This document shows, piece by piece, positions 54,419 through 63,964 of a stretch of DNA of 64,000 nucleotides; position 1 is the stretch's first letter; every line of letters begins with the position of its first letter. The stretch is taken from contig CAYPMO010000009.1 in NCBI GenBank assembly GCA_964412015.1, positions 1-64,000 on the forward strand. The letters are read 5' to 3'. The notes under the pieces were generated by a model. That model saw only the letters and a program-made list of their open reading frames with translations, did not search any database and had not been told where the DNA came from. A program made the position numbers and the translations under genes. The stretch is from SZUA-318 sp964412015. GTDB taxonomy: Bacteria > Gemmatimonadota > Gemmatimonadetes > Longimicrobiales > Gaopeijiaceae.

Positions 54419-54448
54419 TTGATCGAAACGGTAACCGCCGGGTACCTT
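54419..54448 (+). promoter_or_regulatory. candidate promoter of mutS
   Basis: TTGATC (54419-54424) and TACCTT (54443-54448) are separated by 18 bp and lie about 50 bp before mutS. Similar TANNTT elements occur upstream of gpmI, the M16 operon, mrpE and the GH127 gene. Confidence 0.4.
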
Positions 54449-54498
54449 GCCCAGCACGGGTCGCGGGGTGCTCCCCGTTCCGATCACCCTTCTAGTCC

Positions 54499-57102
54499 AT
54501 GTCCGACGACACGCCGCTGATGCAGCAGTGGCGGGACGCGAAGTCCCGCCACCGGGACGCGCTCCTCTTCTTTCGGGTGGGCGACTTCTACGAGCTCTTC
54601 CACTCCGACGCGGAGGAGGGCGCGCGGCTCCTCGGGTTGACGCTGACGTCGCGGAACAACGGAGCGGCGGCGCGGGTCCCGCTGGCGGGCGTGCCCGCCA
54701 AGGCGCTGGACGAATACCTCGCGCGCCTCCTGAAGCTCGGGCGCCGCGTCGCGATCTGCGACCAGGTGGAGGATCCCGCTCTGGCCAAAGGGATCGTGAA
54801 GCGCGAGGTGACCGAGACGGTCACGCCGGGCACGGTGCTCGCCGACGCGCTGCTGGCCGAGCGGCGCAACAACTACCTGGCCTGCCTGGTGCCCGACGGG
54901 GACGGATTCGGCCTGGCCGCGCTCGATGTCTCCACGGGGGAGATCACCGCCGAGCGCCTGGATGTCCGTGAGGCGGCGGCCGAGCTGGGGCGCCTGGAGC
55001 CGTCCGAGCTGCTCCTGCCCCGCTCGCTCGACGGGGTGTCGTCGCCCGCTCTGGATGCGACGGCGGCGGCGCGCACGTACCGGGACGACTGGATGTTCGA
55101 GGCCGACGTGGGAACCGCCGAGTTGCTGCGGCTCTACCGGGTCCAGTCGCTGGAAGGCTTCGGCTTCCGACCCGCGGACGTGCCGCTCGCGCGCGCCGCC
55201 GGGGCCCTCGTGCAATACCTGGGTGAGGTCCGGCCCGGGGGGGTGGGCCATCTCCGGCCCGTGGTCATCCGGCGCCCGGGGCGCGTCATGGTGCTCGACG
55301 ACATGACCCGGCGGAATCTGGAGCTGGTGGAGTCTTTGCGCCCGGGAGACGAGGCAGGCACGCTGCTCGGCGTGCTCGACGACACCGTGACGGCGATGGG
55401 GGCGAGGCTGCTCCGGCGATGGATCCTCGAGCCCCTGGTCGTGCAGGAGGAGATCTGGAGGCGACAGGAGGCCGTGGCCGAGCTTCACACGGGGCAGGCG
55501 CTCCGGGGGAGGATCCGCGACGCCCTGAAGGGGATCGGCGACCTCGGGCGGCTCGCGGGCAAGGTGGGGACGGGGAGAGCCGGTCCGCGCGACCTCCTCG
55601 GGCTGCGTCGCTCGCTGGAGCGGCTACCCGCGCTGCGGGCTGCGGGCGGCGAGGTCGCCGCTCCGCTCCTGCGCGACCTCACTGCGGGCCTCGACCGCCT
55701 GGACGACCTCGCGGACCTCCTGGACCGGGCGCTCGCGGACGATCCCCCCGCGACGCTGCAGGACGGCGGCGTCGTGCGGGCCGGCTGGTCGGATGAGCTG
55801 GATCGGCTCCGCGAGGTCCGGGACGGCGCCGTGGAGTTCATCGCGCGCCTGCAGGCGCAGGAGCGGGAGCGCACCGGGATCTCGTCGCTCAAGGTCGGCT
55901 TCAACAAGGTGTTCGGGTACTACCTGGAGGTGACGAAAGCCAACCTCGACCGCGTGCCCGCGGACTACATCCGGAAGCAGACGCTGGCCAACGGGGAGCG
56001 GTACTTCACGTCCGAGCTCAAGGAGTGGGAGGAGAGGGTCTTCGGCGCCGAGGACCGTATCGCCCAGCTCGAGTCGGAGATCTTCGCCGCGGTCCGTGCG
56101 GAGGTCGCGTCGCGGATCCCGCGCCTCCAGGAAACGGGCTCGCGCGTCGCGTCGCTCGATGTGCTCGTGACGCTGGCCCGCGTCGCGGAGCGGCAAGGGT
56201 ACGTACGGCCCGACGTGCACACCGGCTTCGATCTCGAGATCCGCGCGGGGCGCCATCCCGTGGTGGAGACGATGATGCCGCGGGCAGAGTTCATCCCCAA
56301 CGACCTCACGCTGGACGAGGACGGCTGGATCGTGATCCTGACCGGGCCCAACATGGCCGGCAAGAGCACGGTTCTCCGCCAGATCGGCCTGATCCAGCTC
56401 CTCGCGCAGATGGGCTCGTTCGTCCCGGCGGACAGCGCCCGCCTTCCGGTGACCGACCGGATCTTCACGCGGGTGGGGGCCTCCGATAGCCTCGCGCGCG
56501 GCCAGTCCACGTTCATGGTGGAGATGAGCGAGACCGCGGCGATCGTGCACGGAGCCACACGGCGCTCGCTCGTCCTGCTGGACGAGATCGGCCGCGGGAC
56601 CTCGACGTACGACGGGGTCTCGATCGCGTGGGCCGTCACCGAGCACGTGCACGAAGCGCTGGGAGCCAAGACGATCTTCGCGACGCACTACCATGAGCTC
56701 ACGCAGCTGGGTGACCTCCTGCCCGGCGCGAAGAACCTGAACGTCTCGGTGAGGGAGGTCGGGGACGAGGTCGTGTTCCTCCGTCGGCTGGTGGCCGGCG
56801 GCGCGGACCGGTCCTACGGCATCCAGGTGGCCAGGCTCGCAGGCCTTCCCGCGGAGGTCGTCGCCCGGGCCCGGGAACTTTTGGCCGAGTTGGAAGGAAC
56901 ACATAGTCACGGGGGCGAGGGCCTCGGACGACGCGGTGCGCACCGCCCCAGGTCGGAGCCGCCCCCGGACCAGCTCTCGATCTTCCAGGTGGAGCACCCT
57001 GTGGTGGACCGACTTCGCGCGCTCGATCCCGACCGGCTATCACCACGGGAAGCTCTGGACCTCCTCTACGAGCTGAGGCGAGAGGTGAAGGACGAGCCTT
57101 GA
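54499..57102 (+). CDS. mutS: DNA mismatch repair protein MutS
   Basis: The 867-residue protein has domain I with the mismatch-reading FFRVGDFYELF near 24-34, a clamp region (about 400-560) and the ABC ATPase domain: Walker A TGPNMAGKST, RGQSTFMVEMSETA, Walker B LVLLDEIGRGTSTYDG and HYHEL. It recognises base mismatches together with MutL, which is not in this window. The length is normal. Confidence 0.97.
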   Translation: MSDDTPLMQQWRDAKSRHRDALLFFRVGDFYELFHSDAEEGARLLGLTLTSRNNGAAARVPLAGVPAKALDEYLARLLKLGRRVAICDQVEDPALAKGIVKREVTETVTPGTVLADALLAERRNNYLACLVPDGDGFGLAALDVSTGEITAERLDVREAAAELGRLEPSELLLPRSLDGVSSPALDATAAARTYRDDWMFEADVGTAELLRLYRVQSLEGFGFRPADVPLARAAGALVQYLGEVRPGGVGHLRPVVIRRPGRVMVLDDMTRRNLELVESLRPGDEAGTLLGVLDDTVTAMGARLLRRWILEPLVVQEEIWRRQEAVAELHTGQALRGRIRDALKGIGDLGRLAGKVGTGRAGPRDLLGLRRSLERLPALRAAGGEVAAPLLRDLTAGLDRLDDLADLLDRALADDPPATLQDGGVVRAGWSDELDRLREVRDGAVEFIARLQAQERERTGISSLKVGFNKVFGYYLEVTKANLDRVPADYIRKQTLANGERYFTSELKEWEERVFGAEDRIAQLESEIFAAVRAEVASRIPRLQETGSRVASLDVLVTLARVAERQGYVRPDVHTGFDLEIRAGRHPVVETMMPRAEFIPNDLTLDEDGWIVILTGPNMAGKSTVLRQIGLIQLLAQMGSFVPADSARLPVTDRIFTRVGASDSLARGQSTFMVEMSETAAIVHGATRRSLVLLDEIGRGTSTYDGVSIAWAVTEHVHEALGAKTIFATHYHELTQLGDLLPGAKNLNVSVREVGDEVVFLRRLVAGGADRSYGIQVARLAGLPAEVVARARELLAELEGTHSHGGEGLGRRGAHRPRSEPPPDQLSIFQVEHPVVDRLRALDPDRLSPREALDLLYELRREVKDEP

Positions 57103-57503
57103 CGCATACGAACCGCAGCGCGGCCCTTCGTCGCGCCGGCCTCGTGGGGTCGGCGCTGGCCCTGGTGGCGAGCCCCTCATGCGGCGCCGACGCGGCGGTC
57201 GAGCAGCCGGCGCCCCTCTACGGGGAGGTGCCCATCGAGTATCCGCTGCAGCTCTGGGACCAGGACATGGAAGGCGAGACCCTCCTGCGCGTCCGGGTCA
57301 CGGATGTGGGAGCGGTGGACAGCGTCGAGGTCCTGGAGCCCTCGGGTCACCCGGCGTTCGACTCCGCGGCCGTGGCGGGTGCGAAGGCCCTGCGTTTCCA
57401 GCCGGCCCGGCGGGACGGCAAGCGGATCGAGGTCTGGGCCAACGTACCCGTCCGCTTCTCGAAGCGGCCGCGGCCCGACACCTCCGGCACGGGCCGGATC
57501 TGA
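57099..57503 (+). CDS. TonB C-terminal-domain lipoprotein
   Basis: The 134-residue product has a lipobox-like signal (SALALVASPSC) and a single TonB_C domain (TLLRVRVTDVGAVDSVEVLEPSGHPAFDSAA). It lacks the usual long Pro-rich linker and N-terminal TM anchor of TonB. The TTG start overlaps the mutS stop by four bases (TTGA). The physiological role is unknown; it may be an accessory energy-transduction protein. Confidence 0.78.
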   Translation: MTHTNRSAALRRAGLVGSALALVASPSCGADAAVEQPAPLYGEVPIEYPLQLWDQDMEGETLLRVRVTDVGAVDSVEVLEPSGHPAFDSAAVAGAKALRFQPARRDGKRIEVWANVPVRFSKRPRPDTSGTGRI

Positions 57504-57533
57504 CGTGGTGCATCCGCTGACGGGAGCGGTCGG

Positions 57534-58550
57534 GTGAAGGTCGCCGTGCTCATGGGCGGAACCTCCGACGAGCGGGAGGTCTCCCTCTCGTCGGGCGCCC
57601 AGGTGGCGCACGCGCTGCGCGAGGCCGGGCACGAGGTCGTGGCGGTGGACACGGCGCACGGCATTCTGCCGCGAGAGGAGGAGCGGCGGCTGCTGACGGA
57701 AGGCGTCCGCGCCGCGCCGCCGGAGCACGGTGAGCTCGCCCGCCTGGACGAGGGTCACACGGTGGCGCTCACGAGGCACCCGGCGCTCGCCGACGTGGAC
57801 GTCTTCTTCCTCGCGCTGCACGGGGGCACGGGTGAGGACGGCACGATCCAGAGCCTTCTGGACGTGGCGGGGGTGGCGTACACCGGGAGCGACCGCCTCG
57901 GTTGCTCGCTCGCGATGGACAAGGAGGTGACGAAGAGGCTCCTCCGCGAGGCGGGGATCCCCACGCCGGACTGGTGGGTCGGCCCGCGCGGTGCCGACGA
58001 CGTGGAGGCCGAGCTCGGGCTTCCGGTGATCGTGAAGGCCGCGGCGGGCGGCTCGTCGCTGCGGCTCCACCTGGCGCACACCCGGGACGAGCTCGAAGCG
58101 GCGATCGAGGACAGCCGCACGTGGGGAGACCTTGCGCTCTTCGAGCGATACGTGAGCGGGCGGGAGCTCACGGTCGGGGTGCTGGGCGACCTGGCGCTTC
58201 CCGTGGGGGAGATCGTGCCCGCCCACGAGTACTTCGATTATGCGTGCAAGTACCAGCCCGGCCTGGCGGAGGAGGTCTTTCCCGCCGACGTACCCGAGGA
58301 TCTCGCCGAGCGTGTGCGCGACCTCGCGCTCCGCACGCACCGGGCACTGCGCATGCGAGACTTTTCCCGCGTGGACTTCATGGTGGACGAGTCGGGGACG
58401 CCGTGGTGCCTGGAAGCCAACGCGCTGCCGGGGTTGACGGCCAACAGCCTGCTTCCGAAGGCCGCGCGCGCCGCGGGAATCTCGTTCCCCGAGCTCTGCC
58501 ACCGGCTGGTCGAGCTGGCGACGGCAAGGGAGCGCTTCCGGGTGTCGTAA
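57534..58550 (+). CDS. ddl: D-alanine--D-alanine ligase
   Basis: The 338-residue ATP-grasp enzyme has GGTSDEREVSLSSG at the N-terminus, LHGGTGEDGTIQSLLD, HEYFDYACKYQPG and RVDFMVDESGTPWCLEANALPGLT. It joins two D-Ala for peptidoglycan. The ATP-loop KAAAGGSSLRL differs from the usual KPxxxGSSxGV: the Gly after SSx is Arg. GTG 57534 is used. Confidence 0.9.
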   Translation: MKVAVLMGGTSDEREVSLSSGAQVAHALREAGHEVVAVDTAHGILPREEERRLLTEGVRAAPPEHGELARLDEGHTVALTRHPALADVDVFFLALHGGTGEDGTIQSLLDVAGVAYTGSDRLGCSLAMDKEVTKRLLREAGIPTPDWWVGPRGADDVEAELGLPVIVKAAAGGSSLRLHLAHTRDELEAAIEDSRTWGDLALFERYVSGRELTVGVLGDLALPVGEIVPAHEYFDYACKYQPGLAEEVFPADVPEDLAERVRDLALRTHRALRMRDFSRVDFMVDESGTPWCLEANALPGLTANSLLPKAARAAGISFPELCHRLVELATARERFRVS

Positions 58551-58681
58551 GAGAGGTCGCGCGTCCCACGCGGTCGGCTGTCGTCGAGCCCGTCTGCGTC
58601 GCGTTCGCGCTCCCGCGAGCTCCCGGAACCAGACCCGGGCCCGGGGGTTCGACACGTACCAACCCCGAGAGGCGAAAGCAG

Positions 58682-59509
58682 ATGGCGTACTACGACAGAG
58701 GCTTCGGCTTCGGCGGCCTGCTCACCCCCATGGTGAAGCGGCTGCTGATCGCCAACGTGGCCGCGTTCGTGGTCACGCTCCTCGTCGGCACGGGCTTCGC
58801 CGTGGACTGGTTCGCGTTCCAGCCCACCCGGATCTTCCTCCGCCCCTGGGGTGCCTTCACGTACATGTTCGTGCACGGCGGGCTCGGACACCTGTTCGTG
58901 AACATGCTCGTGCTGTTCTTCTTCGGGCCCCCGCTCGAGAGTCGGTGGGGTGGGAGGGAGTTCCTCAAGTACTATGTCGTCTGTGGGTTGGGCGGCGTGG
59001 CCCTCAGCTTCTTCTTCCTTCCCGCGGCCGTCGTGGGCGCGTCGGCGGCGATGTATGGACTCATGCTCGCGTTCGCGATGCATTGGCCGGACGCGCCCAT
59101 TTACATCTGGGGGATTTTCCCGGTGAAGGCGAAGTGGCTCGTGGCCTTCCTTTTCCTGCTCAGCGTGCTCAGCGCGTTCGACGGCTCCCGGGGCGGCGGG
59201 ATCGCCCACTTCGCGCACCTGGGTGGCCTCGTCACGGGCTTCCTCTACCTGAAGGGTCGGCACCGCCCCGGGAAGCGGGCCCGGAGGCCGATCCGCACCG
59301 TGCGGAAGCGGCGCCTCGCGATCGTGCCCCGCGACGAGGAGGAAGCTCGCTCGGCCGGCCGCCCCCGCGTCGAGGACGCCGAGGAGAAGGCTCTGTACGA
59401 CGCCGTGGACCGGGTGCTCGACAAGATCTCGGCGCAGGGGATGTCGTCGCTCACGTCCGACGAGCTCAAGCTGCTCGACGCCATGTCGCGGAGGCACCGG
59501 GCGAATTGA
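58682..59509 (+). CDS. rhomboid-family intramembrane serine protease
   Basis: The 275-residue protein has six hydrophobic helices with the catalytic Ser in VVGASAAMYG and the His in HFAHLGGL. A cytosolic C-terminal tail of about 80 residues follows (LYDAVDRVLDKISAQGMSSLTSDELKLLDAMSR), as in several rhomboids of this lineage. GAGAGG precedes ATG 58682. Substrates are unknown. Confidence 0.92.
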   Translation: MAYYDRGFGFGGLLTPMVKRLLIANVAAFVVTLLVGTGFAVDWFAFQPTRIFLRPWGAFTYMFVHGGLGHLFVNMLVLFFFGPPLESRWGGREFLKYYVVCGLGGVALSFFFLPAAVVGASAAMYGLMLAFAMHWPDAPIYIWGIFPVKAKWLVAFLFLLSVLSAFDGSRGGGIAHFAHLGGLVTGFLYLKGRHRPGKRARRPIRTVRKRRLAIVPRDEEEARSAGRPRVEDAEEKALYDAVDRVLDKISAQGMSSLTSDELKLLDAMSRRHRAN

Positions 59510-59513
59510 CGCG

Positions 59514-61799
59514 TCAGCGCTCCGATCCTCCGGGGCGCGGATCGAGGCGCACGATCCCCACGTCGAGGTACTGTTCTCCCTCGGTCTGCCTCACGTGGAC
59601 GGCCATCGTGTTCTCGCCGGCGTGGAACGCCGCCGCCGCCGTCGCGTCGAGGGGGACGAGCACGTAGCCGGTCGTGTACCCTTCCAGGACCGCGACCCGG
59701 GTCCCGTTCATCCAGATCTCCGCATCCTCGTCGTGGTGCACCCGGAGCCAGAGCCCTTCCGGCGATCCCTCCAGGTCGAACGCCCGGCGGGCCCAGAGCT
59801 CGTGCTCTCTCCAGACGGTGCGCACCCTCGCCCCCGGCGTGTCCTCGCTGCCGAAGCCTCCCGGGCCCTCGAGCCATCCCGCGTCGCCGTCCTTCCTCGT
59901 CTGCCACCCCGGGGGAGGCTCGTCGGTTCGATACTGCCAACGTTGACCCTCACGCCGGGACGTAGGGACGACCTCCCGCACCAGCGGAGGAGGAGTGAAG
60001 AGGCGCGCATGGTCCCAGGCGATATCCGCGGGGAGCTTCACGACCTCCCGGTCGTAGGTCATGATCCCGTTGACCTCCACCTCCACGTCGGTCGTCTGTG
60101 TGTAGATGGCGGCCGCCAGGCCCTCCCCCACCAGGGGATGGAGTTGCACCAGGAGCGCCCGGTACGCCGACGCCAGCGCGTCGGCATCGGAGTAGGCCCG
60201 GTACCCCCAGTTCCCTTCCGCGACCCACGTGTGCCCTGCCAGGGGGAGGCCCAGCCCACCGAACTCGCCCAGCACCGCTGCGCGCCGCTCCTCCGGCTGC
60301 GGCATCCCGGGGCCGGGGTAGCGGTGCACGTCGGAGACGTCGCCGCCGCCCTCGTCGGTCCATCCGGACGCATGATTCACGAGCCGGGACGGGTCGAGAG
60401 TGCGGATACGCTCCGCCCACGAGCGGGCATCGTGCTGCCCCCACCCCTCGTTGAACGGCACCCACATGACGATGGACGGGTGGTTCACGTGGGTGTTCAC
60501 CAGGGCCTCCAGCTCGCGGCCGAACTGGGCGCGTGCCTCTTCGGTGCCGTTCTTCCCGCTCGGCATGTCCTGCCAGACCAGGACGCCCAAGCGGTCGGCG
60601 TGCCAATACCACCGGGCGGGCTCCACCTTGACGTGCTTGCGGATCGTGTTGAAGCCCAGACGCCGAGTGACCTCGATGTCGTGCCTCAGGGCCTCGTCCG
60701 TGGGAGCGGTGTACAGCCCGTCGGGCCACCACCCCTGGTCCAGGAGGCCGAGCTGGAAGAGGGGCGCGCCGTTGAGGACGAGCCTCGGGTAGCCCTGCGC
60801 GTCCCTCTCCAGGGAGATCGAGCGCATTCCGGCGTAGGAGCGGACTACATCGCCCCCCTCCAGCCGCACCTCGACGTCGTAGAGATATGGGTCGTCGGGC
60901 GACCAGAGCCGAGGCCGGGGAACCGGCACGGCCACCGGCGACTCGGCGACCCCCGTGGCGGTGCCCACCACTCTGGCGGGCGCGCCGGCGTCACCGGGGG
61001 CGGATACGACGACCTCGACGCGCCGTCCCGAGGCACCTCCTGCGACGTCCAGCGTCACCACCAGACGTCCCGACGCCAGGTCCGGGACCATGCGGAGCCC
61101 CCGGACCCAGGCCGAGGGAACCGGCTCGAGCCACACCGTCTGCCAGATTCCGGTTACCGCCGTGTACCAGATGCTCCTCGGACGGAGCACCTGCTTGCCG
61201 CGCGGCTGCTCTCCCTGGTCGGTGGGATCCCAGACGGAGACGACCACCTCCTGCTCGGTGCCCGCCTTCAGGGCGTCGGTGACGTCGAGCGTGAAGGCGT
61301 CGTACCCTCCCCGGTGGGTGCCCAGCTCGACGCCGTTCACCCACACGGTGACCTCCCAATCCACGGCCCCGAAGTGGAGGAGCAAGCGCTCGCCGGGACC
61401 GAGAGCCGGCGGCGGGAACGTCCTTCGGTACCACACGCGCTCCTCGGGCGTCACGGTCCGGCGCACCCCCGACAGGGCCGACTCCACGGGGAAGGGAACC
61501 AGGATCCGCTGGGGAAAGACGTCGGGTCGCGTCGCCGCGCGGTCGGTCACGGCGAGCTCCCAGCGTCCGTTGAGGTTCGTCCACCGCTCACGCCTGAGCT
61601 GCGGACGCGGATACTCCGGGAGAGGAACCGTCGCGGACATCGCCTCGGTGGTCCACCGGGTCTCGAGGCCCGGCCCGCCCTGGGCGGCCAGCTCGCGGGG
61701 GCCCGCCGCGGCGAGCGCGATGGTGGAGACGACGGCCGCCGTCGCGAACGCCGACCAAGACCGGCGGCGTCCGAGCTGGGGGTGGCTCATGGCGTTCAT
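59514..61799 (-). CDS. exported glycoside hydrolase family 2 protein
   Basis: The 761-residue protein has a signal peptide with a twin-arginine-like start (RRRSWSAFATAAVVSTIALAAA). A sugar-binding domain lies at about 75-200, an Ig-like domain and a TIM barrel follow, and there is a C-terminal beta domain at about 640-760. The acid/base Glu is in WVPFNEGWGQHD and the nucleophile Glu in LGEFGGLG. The substrate could be beta-galactoside, mannoside or glucuronide. It is coupled to the upstream GH127 gene (ATGA). Confidence 0.9.
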   Translation of the reverse strand: MNAMSHPQLGRRRSWSAFATAAVVSTIALAAAGPRELAAQGGPGLETRWTTEAMSATVPLPEYPRPQLRRERWTNLNGRWELAVTDRAATRPDVFPQRILVPFPVESALSGVRRTVTPEERVWYRRTFPPPALGPGERLLLHFGAVDWEVTVWVNGVELGTHRGGYDAFTLDVTDALKAGTEQEVVVSVWDPTDQGEQPRGKQVLRPRSIWYTAVTGIWQTVWLEPVPSAWVRGLRMVPDLASGRLVVTLDVAGGASGRRVEVVVSAPGDAGAPARVVGTATGVAESPVAVPVPRPRLWSPDDPYLYDVEVRLEGGDVVRSYAGMRSISLERDAQGYPRLVLNGAPLFQLGLLDQGWWPDGLYTAPTDEALRHDIEVTRRLGFNTIRKHVKVEPARWYWHADRLGVLVWQDMPSGKNGTEEARAQFGRELEALVNTHVNHPSIVMWVPFNEGWGQHDARSWAERIRTLDPSRLVNHASGWTDEGGGDVSDVHRYPGPGMPQPEERRAAVLGEFGGLGLPLAGHTWVAEGNWGYRAYSDADALASAYRALLVQLHPLVGEGLAAAIYTQTTDVEVEVNGIMTYDREVVKLPADIAWDHARLFTPPPLVREVVPTSRREGQRWQYRTDEPPPGWQTRKDGDAGWLEGPGGFGSEDTPGARVRTVWREHELWARRAFDLEGSPEGLWLRVHHDEDAEIWMNGTRVAVLEGYTTGYVLVPLDATAAAAFHAGENTMAVHVRQTEGEQYLDVGIVRLDPRPGGSER

Positions 61800-63823
61800 T
61801 CCGTCAGCCGCGGGAACTCCGTGACGCGGATGTTCGTGCACCCGTAGGGGATCAACGTCAACTCCTCGAGGGGCTCCTCGGAGCGGTTCGGTCCCGGCGC
61901 GATCTCCCCCGCCCAGCCGTGCTCGATCTTCCATCCCGGGAGGCGGCGACCCCGGGCGCGCACCCGCATACCGGCGCCCTCCGGGGAGAAGGGCCGCGCG
62001 CCCACGGGTCTTTCCTCGAAGGAGAGTGCTTCCTCCGGGGCGTCCGGATCCACGAGCAGACCGTAGTTCCACGGCGTGACGGGCCGCACCTCGAAGTCTC
62101 CGTGGGGGAGCTCGCGATGCGGCTCGTCGGCGTTCACCCGGGTCCACTCCTCTTCCAGGAACAGGCTGTAGACGAGGGGACCCCGCTCCACCGCCACGGC
62201 GCCGGCGTACCGGACGGTGACCCGGGGCCGCATGGGGAAACGGAGGTCGAGTCGGGTGGGACCGCGCCACGTCCGCTCCACGCGGTGCCAGGTGCCGGGC
62301 CGCAGGACCGCGGGCGGGCGTCCGCCGACCGAGATCGTCGCGCCTTCGGTCCACCCGGGGACGCGCAGCAGGAGGGGAAAGGAGACCTCCCGCTCCGACG
62401 TGACCGTCAGGGCGATCGCGTCGCGGAACGGGTAATCGGTGTCGCTCACGATGGCGACCGGAACGTCGCCGGAGCGGAAGTGCACCTCGCTGGGCGCGTA
62501 GGCCACCGCCGCCATGCCTCCTCCGGGCGCTTCCATCCAGAGGTGGCCGGCGAACTTCGGCCACCCCTGGTGCATGTTGGCGGTGCAGCACCCGTAGTTG
62601 GGCTCCAGGCCGTACAGGTTCGACTCGGGTCCGTTCGTGGTCCACATGTGGTCCGGGTTGATCGTGCACTGCACCTGGTTCACCTGCTGGTCGTACTGAT
62701 GCGCCCACATGTGCGGGGTGAAGGTGGCCGGCAGGGCATTGAACGCGATCCGCTCCAGGCGATCGGCGAACGCCGCGTCGCCGAAGACCGAGGTCAGGAC
62801 CTCCAGGCTGTAGAGCATCTCCACGACCGCGCACAGCTCGGTTCCCTGCACCGGATTCCTCCCGGCGAGGCACTCGTCGCCCGTAAACATCCCCGTGACC
62901 TGGCCGTGGAACCGGTCCAGCACCGCGAGCATGAGGTTCGGGAGCTCGCGGTCCTCGGGGCGCCGGTCCAGGCGCCACGAGAGTGCTCCCGCCTTGGGCG
63001 CCATGGCCGTGTTCACGACGTGTTTGTCCCAGGTCCAGCGGCCGCGGCGCGGCGTCGGCACGGTGACGTCATCGGTTCGGTAGAGCGCGCCGTAGTCGGT
63101 GCCTTGGTCGCGCAGTCTACGCGCTAGATCGAGAAGCCACGCCTCCCCCGTCCGCTCGTAGGCGTAGAAGATCGGCACCAGCCCCTCGAACCAGCGGTAC
63201 TTTCCCCACCGGAAGAGCGGTGTCCCCGCCACGGTCCGTTGCAGGGATCGGAGGCTCGAGACCAGGGCCGCGAGGACGCGCTCGTCCCCGGTGGCGGCGT
63301 GGTACTGGGACAGGACCTTGTCCGCGAGCAGGATGGCCCACAGGTCGTAGGCGCCCTCCCGCTGCGCCGCCATGGGCTGGAAGATCCCGTCGGGGCGCTG
63401 GTTCCTCACGATGTGGTTCATATACCCGTGGATGCGGGCCTTGAGAGCCTGGTCGTCCAGGGTCCACGCGAGCGGGATGACGCCGTCCAGCCAATACGGG
63501 GCGCGCTCCCACCCTTCCGCGTCCCCGCCGAACCACCCGCTGCGCGCGACGTCCGGCCAGAAGAGGTCCAGGTGCCCCGAGAGCCCGTCCGCCTGGATGC
63601 GCAGCTGCCGCTCGAGCCACCCCCGGGGGCGTACGACTCCGGGCGCGAGGGGCCGAAACGCCGGATCGGCGAGGCCGGCCTGCGCCGGAGCGAGGCGGCG
63701 CTCATCAGGAGGCATGCGTTTGGAGTCGAGGTCGGCGAGGCCGCGCGGCGTGGCCGCGGCCGCGAGGGCCGAGCCCCCGGCGGCCATGCGTGCGAGGAAC
63801 TCGCGACGGTCGATGGAGCTCAT
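61796..63823 (-). CDS. exported GH127-type beta-L-arabinofuranosidase-like protein
   Basis: The 675-residue protein has a Tat-type signal (IDRREFLARMAAGGSALAAAA) and the GH127 (DUF1680) fold. A conserved Glu is seen in GTELCAVVEMLYSLEVL and the Cys pair in YGCCTANMHQGWPKF; this Glu and these Cys provide the Zn-Cys active site in the family. It should release L-arabinofuranose or related sugars. It forms an operon with the GH2 gene. TACCTTGCC on the minus strand at 63871-63879 may be the promoter -10. Confidence 0.88.
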   Translation of the reverse strand: MSSIDRREFLARMAAGGSALAAAATPRGLADLDSKRMPPDERRLAPAQAGLADPAFRPLAPGVVRPRGWLERQLRIQADGLSGHLDLFWPDVARSGWFGGDAEGWERAPYWLDGVIPLAWTLDDQALKARIHGYMNHIVRNQRPDGIFQPMAAQREGAYDLWAILLADKVLSQYHAATGDERVLAALVSSLRSLQRTVAGTPLFRWGKYRWFEGLVPIFYAYERTGEAWLLDLARRLRDQGTDYGALYRTDDVTVPTPRRGRWTWDKHVVNTAMAPKAGALSWRLDRRPEDRELPNLMLAVLDRFHGQVTGMFTGDECLAGRNPVQGTELCAVVEMLYSLEVLTSVFGDAAFADRLERIAFNALPATFTPHMWAHQYDQQVNQVQCTINPDHMWTTNGPESNLYGLEPNYGCCTANMHQGWPKFAGHLWMEAPGGGMAAVAYAPSEVHFRSGDVPVAIVSDTDYPFRDAIALTVTSEREVSFPLLLRVPGWTEGATISVGGRPPAVLRPGTWHRVERTWRGPTRLDLRFPMRPRVTVRYAGAVAVERGPLVYSLFLEEEWTRVNADEPHRELPHGDFEVRPVTPWNYGLLVDPDAPEEALSFEERPVGARPFSPEGAGMRVRARGRRLPGWKIEHGWAGEIAPGPNRSEEPLEELTLIPYGCTNIRVTEFPRLTE

Positions 63824-63904
63824 GACGGGCCTCCGCGCGGGTCGTGGGCCCAGGATCCCCCGGGCCCAGGGGCAAGGTAGGAAGGCCCTCCCTCGGCCGC
63901 ACGG

Positions 63905-63940
63905 TTGACAACGGATCAATACATATTTATATGTATATGT
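63905..63940 (+). promoter_or_regulatory. strong promoter with overlapping operator
   Basis: TTGACA (63905-63910) and TATATG (63928-63933) are 17 bp apart, a near-ideal sigma70 promoter. The perfect inverted repeat ACATAT-TT-ATATGT (63921-63934) overlaps the -10, and a second ATATGT follows directly (63935-63940). The stretch is unusually AT-rich for this window. A repressor bound here would block initiation. Confidence 0.7.
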
Positions 63941-63964
63941 CAGTAGTTCCGACCAGGAGGGTTC

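Noticed and set aside
58640..58670. GGGGGTTCGACACGTACCAACCCC as a T-arm-like element
   Set aside because: The loop is too long and no acceptor or anticodon arm is present upstream, so it is not a tRNA or tmRNA end.
59595..61847. 750-residue open frame antisense to the GH2 gene
   Set aside because: It is a GC-rich shadow: composition is Arg/Pro/His-rich with no domain, and the minus strand encodes a clear GH2 enzyme.
63846..63870. Direct repeat GGGCCCAGG upstream of the GH127 gene
   Set aside because: Two short GC-rich copies 16 bp apart can arise by chance here and no known regulator site matches.
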